Origin: Spongiactinospora rosea
GTDB taxonomy: Bacteria > Actinomycetota > Actinomycetes > Streptosporangiales > Streptosporangiaceae
Length of the DNA stretch: 64,000 bases
Reading direction: 5' to 3'
NCBI RefSeq assembly: GCF_003315795.1
Contig: NZ_QMEY01000016.1
Location: 62,001 to 126,000 of the forward strand
Shown: one piece after another, positions 42,341-50,903 of the stretch
Numbering within the stretch: the stretch's first letter is position 1
Layout of the letters: the number at the start of each line of letters is the position of its first letter
Position numbers and translations under genes: made by a program
The notes under the pieces: model-generated
What the model saw: the letters and a program-made list of their open reading frames with translations, nothing else
Databases searched by the model: none
Told to the model about the DNA's origin: nothing

Positions 42341-42805
42341 TCAGGAAACGGGGGAGGCCGAGGCCCGCACGTGTTCGGCGAGCCGGTCGATCAGTTCGAG
42401 CCAGCCTTCCCGTGTCTGTTCCGCGCGTTCCCGGCCGTCGCCGGCGGCGGCGTTCAGGTGGACGCGCATCCGCGTGCCGCCCGCGTGTTCCTCCAGCGTG
42501 AGCGTGACCACGGACGGCGGCCCGTCGCCGGGATCGTCCGGGTCGCCCGCGGTGAACACCAGCCGGTACGGCCCTGCCACCTCACGGTAGACGCCCCCGA
42601 TCGTGATCTCGAAGCCGTCCTCTCCGAGCATCGTGGCCTGCCATGCGCCTCCGGGCCGGACGTCCAGTACGACCCGTTCGGCCGGTGTCGCGAAGATGCG
42701 CGGACCGAACCAGCGCGCGAACCGCTCCGGCCGGGTCCAGGCCGCGTACACCTGGTCCGGGCCGGCCGCGAGATCGCGGACCATCTCCTGCTCGGCGCTC
42801 TGCAT
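42341..42805 (-). CDS. SRPBCC / AHSA1-type protein
   Basis: A 154-residue START-like fold: VYAAWTRPERFARWFGPR near residue 20, VRPGGAWQATM and GVYREVAGPYRLVFTAGD, ending with a helix WLELIDRLAEHV. Proteins like this bind hydrophobic ligands and are often encoded with an ArsR regulator, which is not visible here. ATG 42805 follows GGGAGGGA at 8 nt. Function not known. Confidence 0.88.
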   Translation of the reverse strand: MQSAEQEMVRDLAAGPDQVYAAWTRPERFARWFGPRIFATPAERVVLDVRPGGAWQATMLGEDGFEITIGGVYREVAGPYRLVFTAGDPDDPGDGPPSVVTLTLEEHAGGTRMRVHLNAAAGDGRERAEQTREGWLELIDRLAEHVRASASPVS

Positions 42806-43092
42806 CGTGGTCGTCCCTCCCGGATCTCCGGTGGCTTGCCGGATCCCCTCCGGCCACTCCCCACATTGCCGGGGACCACTTACGGTTCCGCTTAGAAGTT
42901 CTTAAGGTCCGGTGCGAAGGGCCGGAAGCCGGCCGGAGAACAGCGGCCCGCCGATGATCGGGTCTCCACCGGCAGAAGTACGACGATGCCCCACAAGGGG
43001 GCCATCACGATGATGCCGACCAAGGCCGGAATCGAGGCGTGGCCGGTCAGACACACTGGAAGTCCTTGCCACGTCCCGCCCGTGGGACGGCT
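42806..43092. other. Intergenic, no gene seen
   Basis: 287 nt without a supported gene. A plus-strand frame running from 42986 is antisense to the repeat region of the HTH gene and is low complexity. Confidence 0.5.
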
Positions 43093-43809
43093 TCAGATGA
43101 TCGGCGCTATCAGCAAGGCGGTGGCGGGCCTCGGTGTCATCCCGGCCATCAGGCCGACGGCCCGTGCCGGAGTGATGACCGCCAGCAGGCCGACGGCCCG
43201 CGACGGCGGGTTGATCGCCCTCAGTAGCTCGACGGCCCGCGATGGATCGATGGCCGTCAGCAGTTCGGCGCCCCGCGACGGGTCGATGGCCGTCAGCAGT
43301 TCGGCGGCCGGCTTCGTGTTCATGACCGTCAGCAGTTCGGCGGCCAGGGCCGGGGCCGTGGCCGCGAGCAGTTCGGCGGCAGCCGCCGGAGGCATGATCT
43401 CCATGTGTCCGGCCGTACGCCTGATGTACTCGTCGTGGGCCGATTCCGGACCGCCGGACATGCTTTCCAGTCGCGTGTCACCGCTGGCGCTGGCGCGCTG
43501 CCAGGCGGCCTGCCAGTGTCTCAGTCCGGCCGGGCCGATGCCGCAGGCCAGGACGAAGGCGAGGATCACCTCCCAGCGAGGGAGGACCTTGCCGGATTCG
43601 GCGTTGCCGGCGGTGCTGCGGGGCAGTTCGAGGCCGTGATCGGCCCGGGCTCGCCGTCCCAGCTCGCGGAGCGACGGCTTTCCTGAAGCTATACGCAGTT
43701 TGCGTAGCTCGCGGGCCAGGTCGGCTTTCGTGGTGACCGAGCCGGGGTCGGCTTCTACGCCCGGACGGTAAGGACGTGCCGGGGCGTGGCGTGGTAAATG
43801 GTCCACCAT
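43093..43809 (-). CDS. HTH protein with C-terminal MgtE_N-like helical repeats
   Basis: A 238-residue protein. Residues ~25-90 contain an actinomycete XRE-type helix-turn-helix region (ADLARELRKLRIASG, LRELGRRAR, AGNAESGKVLPRWEVI). After a linker, residues ~140-238 hold about eight tandem 12-13-residue units of the form AAELLTAIDPSR / AVELLRAINPPSR. These resemble the helical repeats of the MgtE intracellular N domain and should stack as a superhelix. The last unit ends in ATALLIAPII, so the array may be clipped. ATG 43809 or GTG 43806 is the start; no strong RBS is seen. Confidence 0.8.
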   Translation of the reverse strand: MVDHLPRHAPARPYRPGVEADPGSVTTKADLARELRKLRIASGKPSLRELGRRARADHGLELPRSTAGNAESGKVLPRWEVILAFVLACGIGPAGLRHWQAAWQRASASGDTRLESMSGGPESAHDEYIRRTAGHMEIMPPAAAAELLAATAPALAAELLTVMNTKPAAELLTAIDPSRGAELLTAIDPSRAVELLRAINPPSRAVGLLAVITPARAVGLMAGMTPRPATALLIAPII

Positions 43810-44069
43810 CCCTCAAGGATGGCAGACCATTATCCTCCACTCCCAATGGCTTCTCTTTGCAGAAATCCACAATATTTGCTGTTGGGGGCCAACAATTGCG
43901 GCCCCCTTGCGGCTTGTCTTGTCCCAAGATCGCCTATAGGCGCTGGGCGTGTCCGCGTTGTGCGCGGTTCATCCGTGATCCCTGTGCCGGTCGGACGATC
44001 GCCGCTTTCCTGGCCTCACCATGCCCGCCCACCGGGCAGGCGCTGGGCCGGAGAGGAAAGGGCGATCTC

Positions 44070-44381
44070 ATGGCACGTTCCCGGCGGAGTTGCGCGGCGC
44101 CTTCCGCCACGACGCGTCTGGTGCGGGTCGCCGGTACCGGCGCGGCCGTACTCGGTGCCCCGGCCGCCGCCTGGCTGGCCGATCCCCGCCTTGGCGTCCT
44201 GGTGTCCGGCGCCGGCCTGGCGCTGGTCGTCATCATCGCCCTGGCCGCGTTGTTCGGCTCGCACCGGATCAGCGAACGCGCGTTCCGGCTCCTGCGCTGG
44301 ATCACCGGCCGCGCCGAGCCCCGCGCCCCGGCGCCTCGGAAACCGGCTTCCCCGCCATCAGGCCCAGCCGGACCTCCCTGA
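44070..44381 (+). CDS. Small membrane protein
   Basis: A 103-residue protein: basic N-terminus, hydrophobic segments AAVLGAPAAAWLA and VLVSGAGLALVVIIALAALFG, and a Pro-rich tail. ATG 44070 is preceded by GGAAAGGG. It resembles no family I can name. It converges on the alpha/beta hydrolase gene with 27 nt between stops. Confidence 0.6.
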   Translation: MARSRRSCAAPSATTRLVRVAGTGAAVLGAPAAAWLADPRLGVLVSGAGLALVVIIALAALFGSHRISERAFRLLRWITGRAEPRAPAPRKPASPPSGPAGPP

Positions 44382-44408
44382 CCACTCCCGGGCGGGGATC
44401 CCGCGCGG

Positions 44409-45587
44409 CTACGGAATCTGCTCGAAGAACCAGTTGGCGATCTCCTTGGTCATCGCGCTGTGCTCGGTGTTGGTGGAGGAGAGCATGAAGCGGTCCAGCT
44501 CGCTCTCGTCGGTGGACAGTTCGCTGATGTCGGTGTACAGGTCCGTGTCGGTGAGGATGTCGCGGACCGCGACCGCGCTGACGGACGGGACGAAGTTGAC
44601 GTCGGGGTAGGGGCACTGGACGTCCGGGTCGATCTCCTTCAGGTACTCGGCCGCGATGCCGAAGGAGGCCAGCGTGCCGCCGGGGGCCGAGTCCGCGCGG
44701 GCGAGCCCGCTGGTCTTCTTCTCGAAGCTCTGGGTCAGGAAGCGCAGTGCGGCGACCACGAAGTCGTCGGTGTTGTCCTGCGCGTAGAGCCGCAGGCCCA
44801 GGTTCGCGGTCTCGCTGCTCAGGGTGAGCGCGCCGGGCGGGATGCCGTTGCCGACGCCGTTGCCCGCGCCGTTGGCGATGCCGAGCTTGATCGGCTGGCG
44901 CGGCCAGCCGCCGTACCGGCGCAGGTCGTCCAGGAACTGCCGGCGCAGCGGGTCCTGGGCGGGGTCGGCGACGAACGTCTCGGTGTGCAGTGCCAGGAGC
45001 TGACGGGCGGCGGGGCTGTTGACCTGCTCGCGCAGCTTCGGCGCGATCGACTCGGCGATGTGCGCCAGCGCCTGCAGCGAGATCGGGATCCACGCGCCGC
45101 GGTGCGGGCTGTCGAACGACACGTACGTGCCCACCTCGCCGTGCAGGAGGTCGTCGTGCTCCATCTTGGCCAGCGCGTAACGGGTGACCAGGCCGCCCAT
45201 GCTGAAGCCGCCGACGATCAGGTCGGCGCTGCCCTGGCGCTGGGTGACGGCCTGGGAGATGGCGGCCGTCGCGGCCTCGGCGTTGTCCTGGATGGCCGCG
45301 CTGCGCTCGTCGTACCCGACGATGACCAGGTCGTAGTCGCGGTTGTGCAGTTCGGAGATGAACGGGAACGCGAGGTTCTGCATCCGGTGGTACAGCTCGT
45401 CGCGGTTGCTGCGGCCCAGCGAGAACCCGTCGGCCAGTACGACCGGCCGGGTCAGCACCCTGTGCCGGGGCGCCTGGTAGACCCACGCCACCCCGCCGGG
45501 CAGCGGCCAGGTCTCCCGGGGCTCGGGCGACGGCGGATATTCGGCGGACGGATCTTCCGTGAGAAGCCAGTTCTCGATCCCGGCCAT
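44409..45587 (-). CDS. Alpha/beta hydrolase
   Basis: A 392-residue protein. The nucleophile elbow is LIVGGFSMGGLVTRYAL near residue 125 (GxSxG), preceded by VVLADGFSLG (oxyanion region) and DLVIVGYDERS, and followed by FDSPHRGAW, which resembles the PGAP1/lipase-like family. The acid and His residues likely lie in the C-terminal part (FMLSSTNTEHSAMT). No signal peptide is visible at ATG 45587, which has GGAAAGGGAG just upstream. Probably an esterase or lipase of unknown substrate. Confidence 0.8.
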   Translation of the reverse strand: MAGIENWLLTEDPSAEYPPSPEPRETWPLPGGVAWVYQAPRHRVLTRPVVLADGFSLGRSNRDELYHRMQNLAFPFISELHNRDYDLVIVGYDERSAAIQDNAEAATAAISQAVTQRQGSADLIVGGFSMGGLVTRYALAKMEHDDLLHGEVGTYVSFDSPHRGAWIPISLQALAHIAESIAPKLREQVNSPAARQLLALHTETFVADPAQDPLRRQFLDDLRRYGGWPRQPIKLGIANGAGNGVGNGIPPGALTLSSETANLGLRLYAQDNTDDFVVAALRFLTQSFEKKTSGLARADSAPGGTLASFGIAAEYLKEIDPDVQCPYPDVNFVPSVSAVAVRDILTDTDLYTDISELSTDESELDRFMLSSTNTEHSAMTKEIANWFFEQIP

Positions 45588-45861
45588 TGTCTCCCTTTCC
45601 TGGAAATGGCGAATCCGATGCTCTGATGACCGCATGACATGCACAAAGACATCTGGTCGCGGCGGCTTATGCCCTGGAGTGGCACGTTCCAGCATCCGTT
45701 GCGGAATCGCCTACGTCACTAGCTCGATGTGTCCACAAATGGACATTCGGCAAAGGGCCACGACATGGCTGTCACAATCGACGACCACTAATCAAAAAGT
45801 GGGATATAAAGTGGCCATTTTCCCTGCGCGTTCCCGGTGGCCGGCCACCGGGCGGCCCGGA

Positions 45862-46527
45862 TCAGTCTCGGGCGGGCGGTGCCAGGCGGGCCATCCGGTG
45901 CAGTTCGGCGGTCTGGGTGACGGAGATGTCCTCGGCGATCTCGCGTACCTTGGGGTGCGCGCCCGCCGCGATGACCTTGGCGGCCATCGTGATCGCGCCC
46001 TGGTGGTGGGCGGTCATCAGGCTGATGTAGAGCCGGTCGAAGGCCGTGCCCGTGGCCGCCCGCAGCTGTTCCAGTTGTGCGGGGGTGGCCATGCCCGGCA
46101 TGCCCTGGTGCGCGGTGTGATGGTCGGGTACCTGCTGGCCCTGCTCGCGTAGCCAGCCGGCCATCATGGCGATCTCGGGGCCCTGGACGTCCTCGATCCG
46201 GGCGGCCAGGCGCTTCAGCGCGCCCGAGGACGCCCGGGTGGGTGCGAGCAGGCTCATGTCGATGGCCTGCCGGTGGTGGATCACCATGTCCCGGACGAAC
46301 CGGACGTCGGCCGCGTTCGCCGTGGGTGCGGGGACGGCGGTCGCCGCCTCATTCGGGGCGAGCGTCCTGGCGGGCTCGCCCGGCTCGCCGGGGGCGATCA
46401 CCGGGGCCGTCCCGGCGGCGGTGTACGGGGGCCGGGTGGTCGCGGGCGCGGCGGTGCATGCGCTGGTCAGTGCGGCTGACAGGGCGAGCGCGGTGAGTAC
46501 GGCGACGGGGGAGGACGTGGGGCGCAC
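45862..46527 (-). CDS. DUF305 lipoprotein
   Basis: A 221-residue exported protein with a lipobox LTSAC near residue 24 and a DUF305 (ferritin-like) domain with paired motifs HHRQAIDMSLLA and HHQGAITMAAK, whose His/Met residues suggest metal binding. These proteins are common next to copper-response or LVIVD genes in actinomycetes. GTG 46527 follows AGGAGGTGAC closely. It diverges from the LVIVD-repeat gene at 46760, with which it likely shares regulation. Confidence 0.9.
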   Translation of the reverse strand: MRPTSSPVAVLTALALSAALTSACTAAPATTRPPYTAAGTAPVIAPGEPGEPARTLAPNEAATAVPAPTANAADVRFVRDMVIHHRQAIDMSLLAPTRASSGALKRLAARIEDVQGPEIAMMAGWLREQGQQVPDHHTAHQGMPGMATPAQLEQLRAATGTAFDRLYISLMTAHHQGAITMAAKVIAAGAHPKVREIAEDISVTQTAELHRMARLAPPARD

Positions 46528-46759
46528 GTCACCTCCTCATTCCATCACCTGGCCGTTAATTGTGACTTAACGTACATGACCGAATTGCCACACATGACAG
46601 GCCGAGCATGCACTCTAACCCCATACATCGCATCTCGTAAAGGTGGCAGACAAGTACTTTTCTTGACACATTGCCTCCTAGCTGCCCCACCCGATCTGCG
46701 GAAGACTTTGCGTATTTCTGTGCACATACACAGTGTGTGTGGGAGCAAGGAGGTCCTTC

Positions 46760-48163
46760 GTGTTCACCCTCATAAGGGCCGGTTTGGCAGGTCGGGTGGT
46801 CGCCGCGGTCGGCGCGGCGGCGGCACTCGTGCTGTCGGCGTTGCCCGCACAAGCCCTGGAGATCCCAGGGCCTGAAGAGATCGTGATGAGCCCCAACGTG
46901 GCTCACGTCGCGAACATCCCCAAGCCGACGCCGATCACGAACACCATCAACACCGACATCGCCTTCAGCGGCAACTACGCATATGTCGGTAACTATGGTG
47001 GGTTCTCGATCTACGACATCCGCAACCCCAGGAAGCCCGCCGCGGTCAGCTCGGTCGTGTGCCCGGGCTCGCAGATGGACGTGTCCGTCTACGGCAACCT
47101 GCTGTTCGGATCGGTGGACGCGTCCAGAAACGACGATTCGTGCAACAGCACCTCCCAGAGCCCGACGATCGCCTCGTCGTGGGAGGGCGTCCGGATCTTC
47201 GACATCAGCGACAAGGCCAACCCGAGGTACATCAAGTCCGTCGAGACGGACTGCGGGTCGCACACGCACACGCTCGTCCCGGACCGGCGGCACAAGGCCG
47301 TCTACATCTACGTCTCCTCCTACCTTCCGGCTGCCGACTACCCGAACTGCCGGCCGCCGCACGACAAGCTCACGATCATCAAGGTCCCGCTGAACAAGCC
47401 GACCGAAGCGACCATCGTGAGCACGCCCGTCGTCTTCCCTGACGGCGGCAACGAGACCCAGCCCGGCCTGCTCCTGCCGACCACGGGCTGCCACGACATC
47501 ACCGCCTACCCGGAGAAGGGCATCGCGGCGGGCGCCTGCATGGGCGACGGTGTGCTGTTCGACATCTCCGACCCGGAGAACCCACGGGTCACGGCCAGGA
47601 CCACCGACCCGAACTTCGCCTTCTGGCACTCGGCGACCTTCAACAACCGCGGCAACAAGGTCGTCTTCACCGACGAACTGGGCGGAGGCGGCGGCGCCAC
47701 CTGCAACGAGGCCACCGGTCCCAACCGCGGCGCGGACGCGATCTATGAGATCCACCGCGGCCGGCTGGTCTTCAAGAGCTACTTCAAGATCCCGCGCCAC
47801 CAGGCCGACACCGAGAACTGCGTCGCGCACAACGGCTCACTGATCCCGGTCAGGGGCAAGGACATCATGGTGCAGGCGTGGTACCAGGGCGGCATCTCGG
47901 TCTGGGACTTCACCGACTCGGCCCGGCCCCAGGAGATCGCCTACTTCGAGCGCGGCCCGTTCTCCGTGCCGTTCAGCGCGGGGTACTGGTCCGCGTACTA
48001 CTACAACGGCTACATCTACGGGAGCGAGTTCAACAAGGGCTTCGACGTCCTGAAGATCAACGACAAGCGCACCAACCAGGCGAACGGCGTCAGGATGCAG
48101 ACCCTGAACGTCCAGACCCAGCAGTCCTATCCCGACCGCGGCCACGGCTGGCCCTGGGACTGA
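46760..48163 (+). CDS. Secreted LVIVD-repeat protein
   Basis: A 467-residue protein with a signal peptide (VVAAVGAAAALVLSALPAQA, cleavage after AQA). The rest contains beta-propeller-like LVIVD units (GGFSIYDIRNPRKPAAV, GVRIFDISDKANPRYIK, GVLFDISDPENPRVTA, GISVWDFTDSARPQEIA). Such proteins are cell-surface or extracellular with unknown ligands. GTG 46760 is selected because AAGGAGG ends 6 nt before it; an upstream GTG at 46733 would add a poor N-terminus. It is divergent from the DUF305 lipoprotein. Confidence 0.88.
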   Translation: MFTLIRAGLAGRVVAAVGAAAALVLSALPAQALEIPGPEEIVMSPNVAHVANIPKPTPITNTINTDIAFSGNYAYVGNYGGFSIYDIRNPRKPAAVSSVVCPGSQMDVSVYGNLLFGSVDASRNDDSCNSTSQSPTIASSWEGVRIFDISDKANPRYIKSVETDCGSHTHTLVPDRRHKAVYIYVSSYLPAADYPNCRPPHDKLTIIKVPLNKPTEATIVSTPVVFPDGGNETQPGLLLPTTGCHDITAYPEKGIAAGACMGDGVLFDISDPENPRVTARTTDPNFAFWHSATFNNRGNKVVFTDELGGGGGATCNEATGPNRGADAIYEIHRGRLVFKSYFKIPRHQADTENCVAHNGSLIPVRGKDIMVQAWYQGGISVWDFTDSARPQEIAYFERGPFSVPFSAGYWSAYYYNGYIYGSEFNKGFDVLKINDKRTNQANGVRMQTLNVQTQQSYPDRGHGWPWD

Positions 48164-48616
48164 CCCACCCTCACTCCTCCCGGTCTCCGACCCTGGGCTC
48201 CGGGCCCGCCCCGACTGGCGGCAGGCCCCTTCCAGGGCCGGTGACCGGGCCTGGAACGGTGGCGCCGGGACCTGACACGTAGTGATCCGGTGACGGATCG
48301 CCGTGGAATCGGCATCACCCTGCGATCGCGCCAACCCAACGGTTCCGTAACCTCCGCCGCTGTCATCTCGACAGATGGCCGTAAACACGGTTTCGTCATA
48401 GGCGGCATCTCCCCGGGCGGCGGCTCCGTCCGGCCAGTCACCTCGGAGCCGTGGTCCGGATCAAGGGGGACACCGGATAAAACGGGGACCGCCCGCGTAG
48501 CCTCTCCCTCATACGCGGGCGGTCCCCACTCCCCCTAGTGCGAGCAATGCCCCATCGCCCGCTTTGACTACACGTGCCCGTGATTACGGGCTCTATGCCG
48601 GAATGTGGCATCAATC
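48164..48616. other. Convergent intergenic region
   Basis: 453 nt between the LVIVD-repeat and RDD genes; no gene supported. It holds the strong hairpin at 48484-48527. Confidence 0.6.
48484..48527. terminator. Strong bidirectional hairpin terminator
   Basis: A perfect 16-bp stem, GGGGACCGCCCGCGTA (48484-48499) with its complement at 48512-48527, and a 12-nt loop. It lies between two convergent genes, so it probably ends both transcripts. No U-tract follows, as is usual in actinomycetes. Confidence 0.85.
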
Positions 48617-49519
48617 TCAGGCAGGCGGGACGAATCCTCCCGGAGTGGGCCCCGGATCGCCGCTGACGTGGCCGTTTCCGGCCACTAGCCCACCATGCCC
48701 ACCGGGGGGCGGGGTGTAGGCGGGCGCGGCCGGTGGCCCCGCCGGGGGCGCGGGAGCCGGGGCGTGCTGTGACTGCTGCCGGGCCAGGCGCATGCCCTCG
48801 CGGCGGTGACGCTCGGCGAGCACCGCGGAGAGGTAGGCGTGCGGCGGGACCTGGGGGGGCGGGGGCGGCGAGACGAAAGTGGCCACCTGGGCGGCGATGC
48901 GCATCCCCATCTCGTGCTGGATCTGCGGGGCGAGCTGGTGGAAACGGACGAGGTACTGCCTGGCGGTGCTCGCGACCTCGCCGGGGAGGGCGGAAAGCTC
49001 CAGCCCGGTGGCCCAGGCGGCGAGCTGGGGCGGCATCGCGGCGGGCAGCGAACGGTCGCGCGGCCCGCGCTCGGAGATGACGACCGTGCCCGCGAAGATG
49101 TCGCCGAGGCGCTTGCCGCGCTCGGAGATCAGCGAGGTGATCAGCGCCGGGGCGCCGGCGAGCAGCCAGATCTCCGGCACCGCCGCCAGGGCGCGGAAGA
49201 GCGCCTGCCGGAAGCGCTCCGGGCCGCCGTCGTCGCTCACCACCCGCAGACCCATGGCGAGCTTGCCGAGGCTTCGCCCCCGTGACAGCGTCTCGAAGAT
49301 GACCGGGTAGCCCACGATCACCAGCGCGCTGAACAGGATGGACAGCGCCGCGAACAGGGCGGGGTCGGCGCGCAGGCCGACATTGCCGACCAGGGCGAAC
49401 ACCGCGTAGAGCAGCACACCCTGCACGACCACGTCGATGAACAACGCCACCGCTCGGCTGGGGACCTGGGCGAACCGCACCTCGACGACCACGGCCTCGC
49501 CGGTCACGACATCGGACAC
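48617..49519 (-). CDS. RDD family membrane protein
   Basis: A 300-residue protein with an RDD domain (VPSRAVALFIDVVVQGVLLYAVF, GRSLGKLAMGLRVV) of three helices in the first ~140 residues, then a Pro/Ala/Gln-rich C-terminal tail. RDD proteins are membrane proteins of unclear transport function and usually neighbour SpoIIM and DUF58 genes, as here. The GTG at 49519 is the only start that fits the conserved N-terminus; longer frames extend into non-coding DNA. Confidence 0.88.
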   Translation of the reverse strand: MSDVVTGEAVVVEVRFAQVPSRAVALFIDVVVQGVLLYAVFALVGNVGLRADPALFAALSILFSALVIVGYPVIFETLSRGRSLGKLAMGLRVVSDDGGPERFRQALFRALAAVPEIWLLAGAPALITSLISERGKRLGDIFAGTVVISERGPRDRSLPAAMPPQLAAWATGLELSALPGEVASTARQYLVRFHQLAPQIQHEMGMRIAAQVATFVSPPPPPQVPPHAYLSAVLAERHRREGMRLARQQSQHAPAPAPPAGPPAAPAYTPPPGGHGGLVAGNGHVSGDPGPTPGGFVPPA

Positions 49520-49676
49520 GCCAAGAAGCCTACCGACCAGCCCGCGCCCCGGCCGGGCAATGCGCCCGCCCTGTGGAAAACCCGCCGCCTCGGGCTCCGG
49601 CCCCCTGTGGACAACCCGGAAACGAGGGGACGGCCTTCGCGCCCACAGGCGGTCCGGACGGGAATAGGCTCGGTCC

Positions 49677-50669
49677 GTGGACATCGACGCGTTCGTCATG
49701 GCGCACCGCGGGACATGGGACAGGCTGGAGCACCTGATCCGCCGCAAGGGGTCCCTCACCGGGCGCGAGGTGGACGAGCTGGTGGACCTTTACCAGCGGG
49801 TCGCCACCCACCTGTCGATCGTACGGTCAGGATCCACGGACGCTGTTCTGGTCGGCAGGCTGTCCAGCCTGGTCGCCAGGGCGCGGTCCGCCGTCACCGG
49901 GGCGCACACGCCCGCATGGCGGGAACTGGCCCGGTTCGTGACGGTGACCTTCCCGGTGGTCGCCTACCGGGCGCGGTGGTGGTGGCTGGCGACCGCGGTC
50001 GGGTTCTGCGCCGTGTCGGCCGTGCTCGGGTTCTGGGTGGCGGGCGACCCGGAGGTACGGGCTTCGCTCGGACCGCCCGAGATGATCGAGCAGTTGGTCG
50101 AGCACGAATTCGCCGACTACTACTCGGAGAACCCGGCGGCGTCCTTCGCCGGCCAGGTCTGGGTCAATAACGCGTGGCTGTCCATGCAGGTCATCGCGTT
50201 CTCCATCTTCTTGGGGCTGCCCATTCCGTGGGTGCTCTGGATGACCGCCTCCAACCTCGGCGTCTCAGGGGGCCTGATGGCGGCGCACGGCAGGCTGGAC
50301 ATCTTCTTCGGGCTGATCACCCCGCACGGCCTGCTGGAGCTGACCGCGGTGTTCCTGGCGGCGGGGGCCGGGATGCGGCTCGGCTGGACCGCGGTCGATC
50401 CGGGTCCGCGCAGACGCGGCGAGGCGCTGGCGGAACAGGGGCGCGCGGTGATGAGCGTGGCGCTCGGGCTGATCGTGGTGCTGCTGGTGTCGGGGCTCAT
50501 CGAGGCCCTGGTGACGCCCTCCAGCCTGCCCACCTGGGCCAGGGTGGCGGTGGGCGTGGTCGCCGAGGCGGCCTTCCTGGCGTACGTGTTCGTGTACGGC
50601 CGACGAGCCCTCCGCCGCCAGGAAACAGGCGACATAGAACGCGCCCCAGATTATGCCCCTGCGAGTTGA
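49677..50669 (+). CDS. SpoIIM/DUF95-family membrane protein
   Basis: A 330-residue protein: soluble N-terminus ending in RARWWWLATAVGFCAV, then about five hydrophobic helices with PHGLLELTAVFLAAGAGMRLG typical of SpoIIM-like (DUF95) proteins. In Bacillus SpoIIM is involved in engulfment; in actinomycetes the role is not known. It diverges from the RDD gene and is part of the conserved RDD-SpoIIM-DUF58-MoxR neighbourhood. Confidence 0.88.
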   Translation: MDIDAFVMAHRGTWDRLEHLIRRKGSLTGREVDELVDLYQRVATHLSIVRSGSTDAVLVGRLSSLVARARSAVTGAHTPAWRELARFVTVTFPVVAYRARWWWLATAVGFCAVSAVLGFWVAGDPEVRASLGPPEMIEQLVEHEFADYYSENPAASFAGQVWVNNAWLSMQVIAFSIFLGLPIPWVLWMTASNLGVSGGLMAAHGRLDIFFGLITPHGLLELTAVFLAAGAGMRLGWTAVDPGPRRRGEALAEQGRAVMSVALGLIVVLLVSGLIEALVTPSSLPTWARVAVGVVAEAAFLAYVFVYGRRALRRQETGDIERAPDYAPAS

Positions 50670-50671
50670 TT

Positions 50672-50715
50672 GCGCTCGCTCCGCTCGCGCGGGCCTGCGC
50701 GAGCGAAGCGAGCGC
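50672..50715. terminator. Hairpin with 19-nt arms after SpoIIM gene
   Basis: GCGCTCGCTCCGCTCGCGC (50672-50690) and GCGCGAGCGAAGCGAGCGC (50697-50715) pair with a single mismatch and a 6-nt loop. It sits between convergent genes and probably terminates transcription in both directions. Confidence 0.7.
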
Positions 50716-50877
50716 CATGTGCTCTTCCAAGTGACGCACCCGCCGTAACCACGCACGGCCCGGGCGCGGTCGTGTCCGGAGTGACGAGCGATGGAGTGAG
50801 GAACGAGCGACTGAGCGAGGAGCGGAGGACGCGACCTTGAAGGCGCCCGGGCCCTGCGCGAGCGAAGCGAGCGCCAT
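50695..50877 (+). repeat. Direct repeats of a GCGAGCG-rich unit
   Basis: A 24-nt unit (CTGCGCGAGCGAAGCG followed by AGCGCCAT) occurs at 50695-50718 and at 50854-50877, with a shorter third copy at 50884-50896. Between them, GAGCGA words recur many times. The second copy lacks the pairing arm that makes the first a hairpin. Confidence 0.7.
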
Positions 50878-50903
50878 AAACACAGCGAGCGCCATAAGCA
50901 CAG

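Noticed and set aside
42986-43639. Ser/Ala-rich plus-strand frame with repeated segments
   Set aside because: Its repetition is the complement of the helical repeats encoded on the minus strand.
46671-46700. TTGACA as a -35 element before the LVIVD gene
   Set aside because: No acceptable -10 at 16-19 nt spacing.
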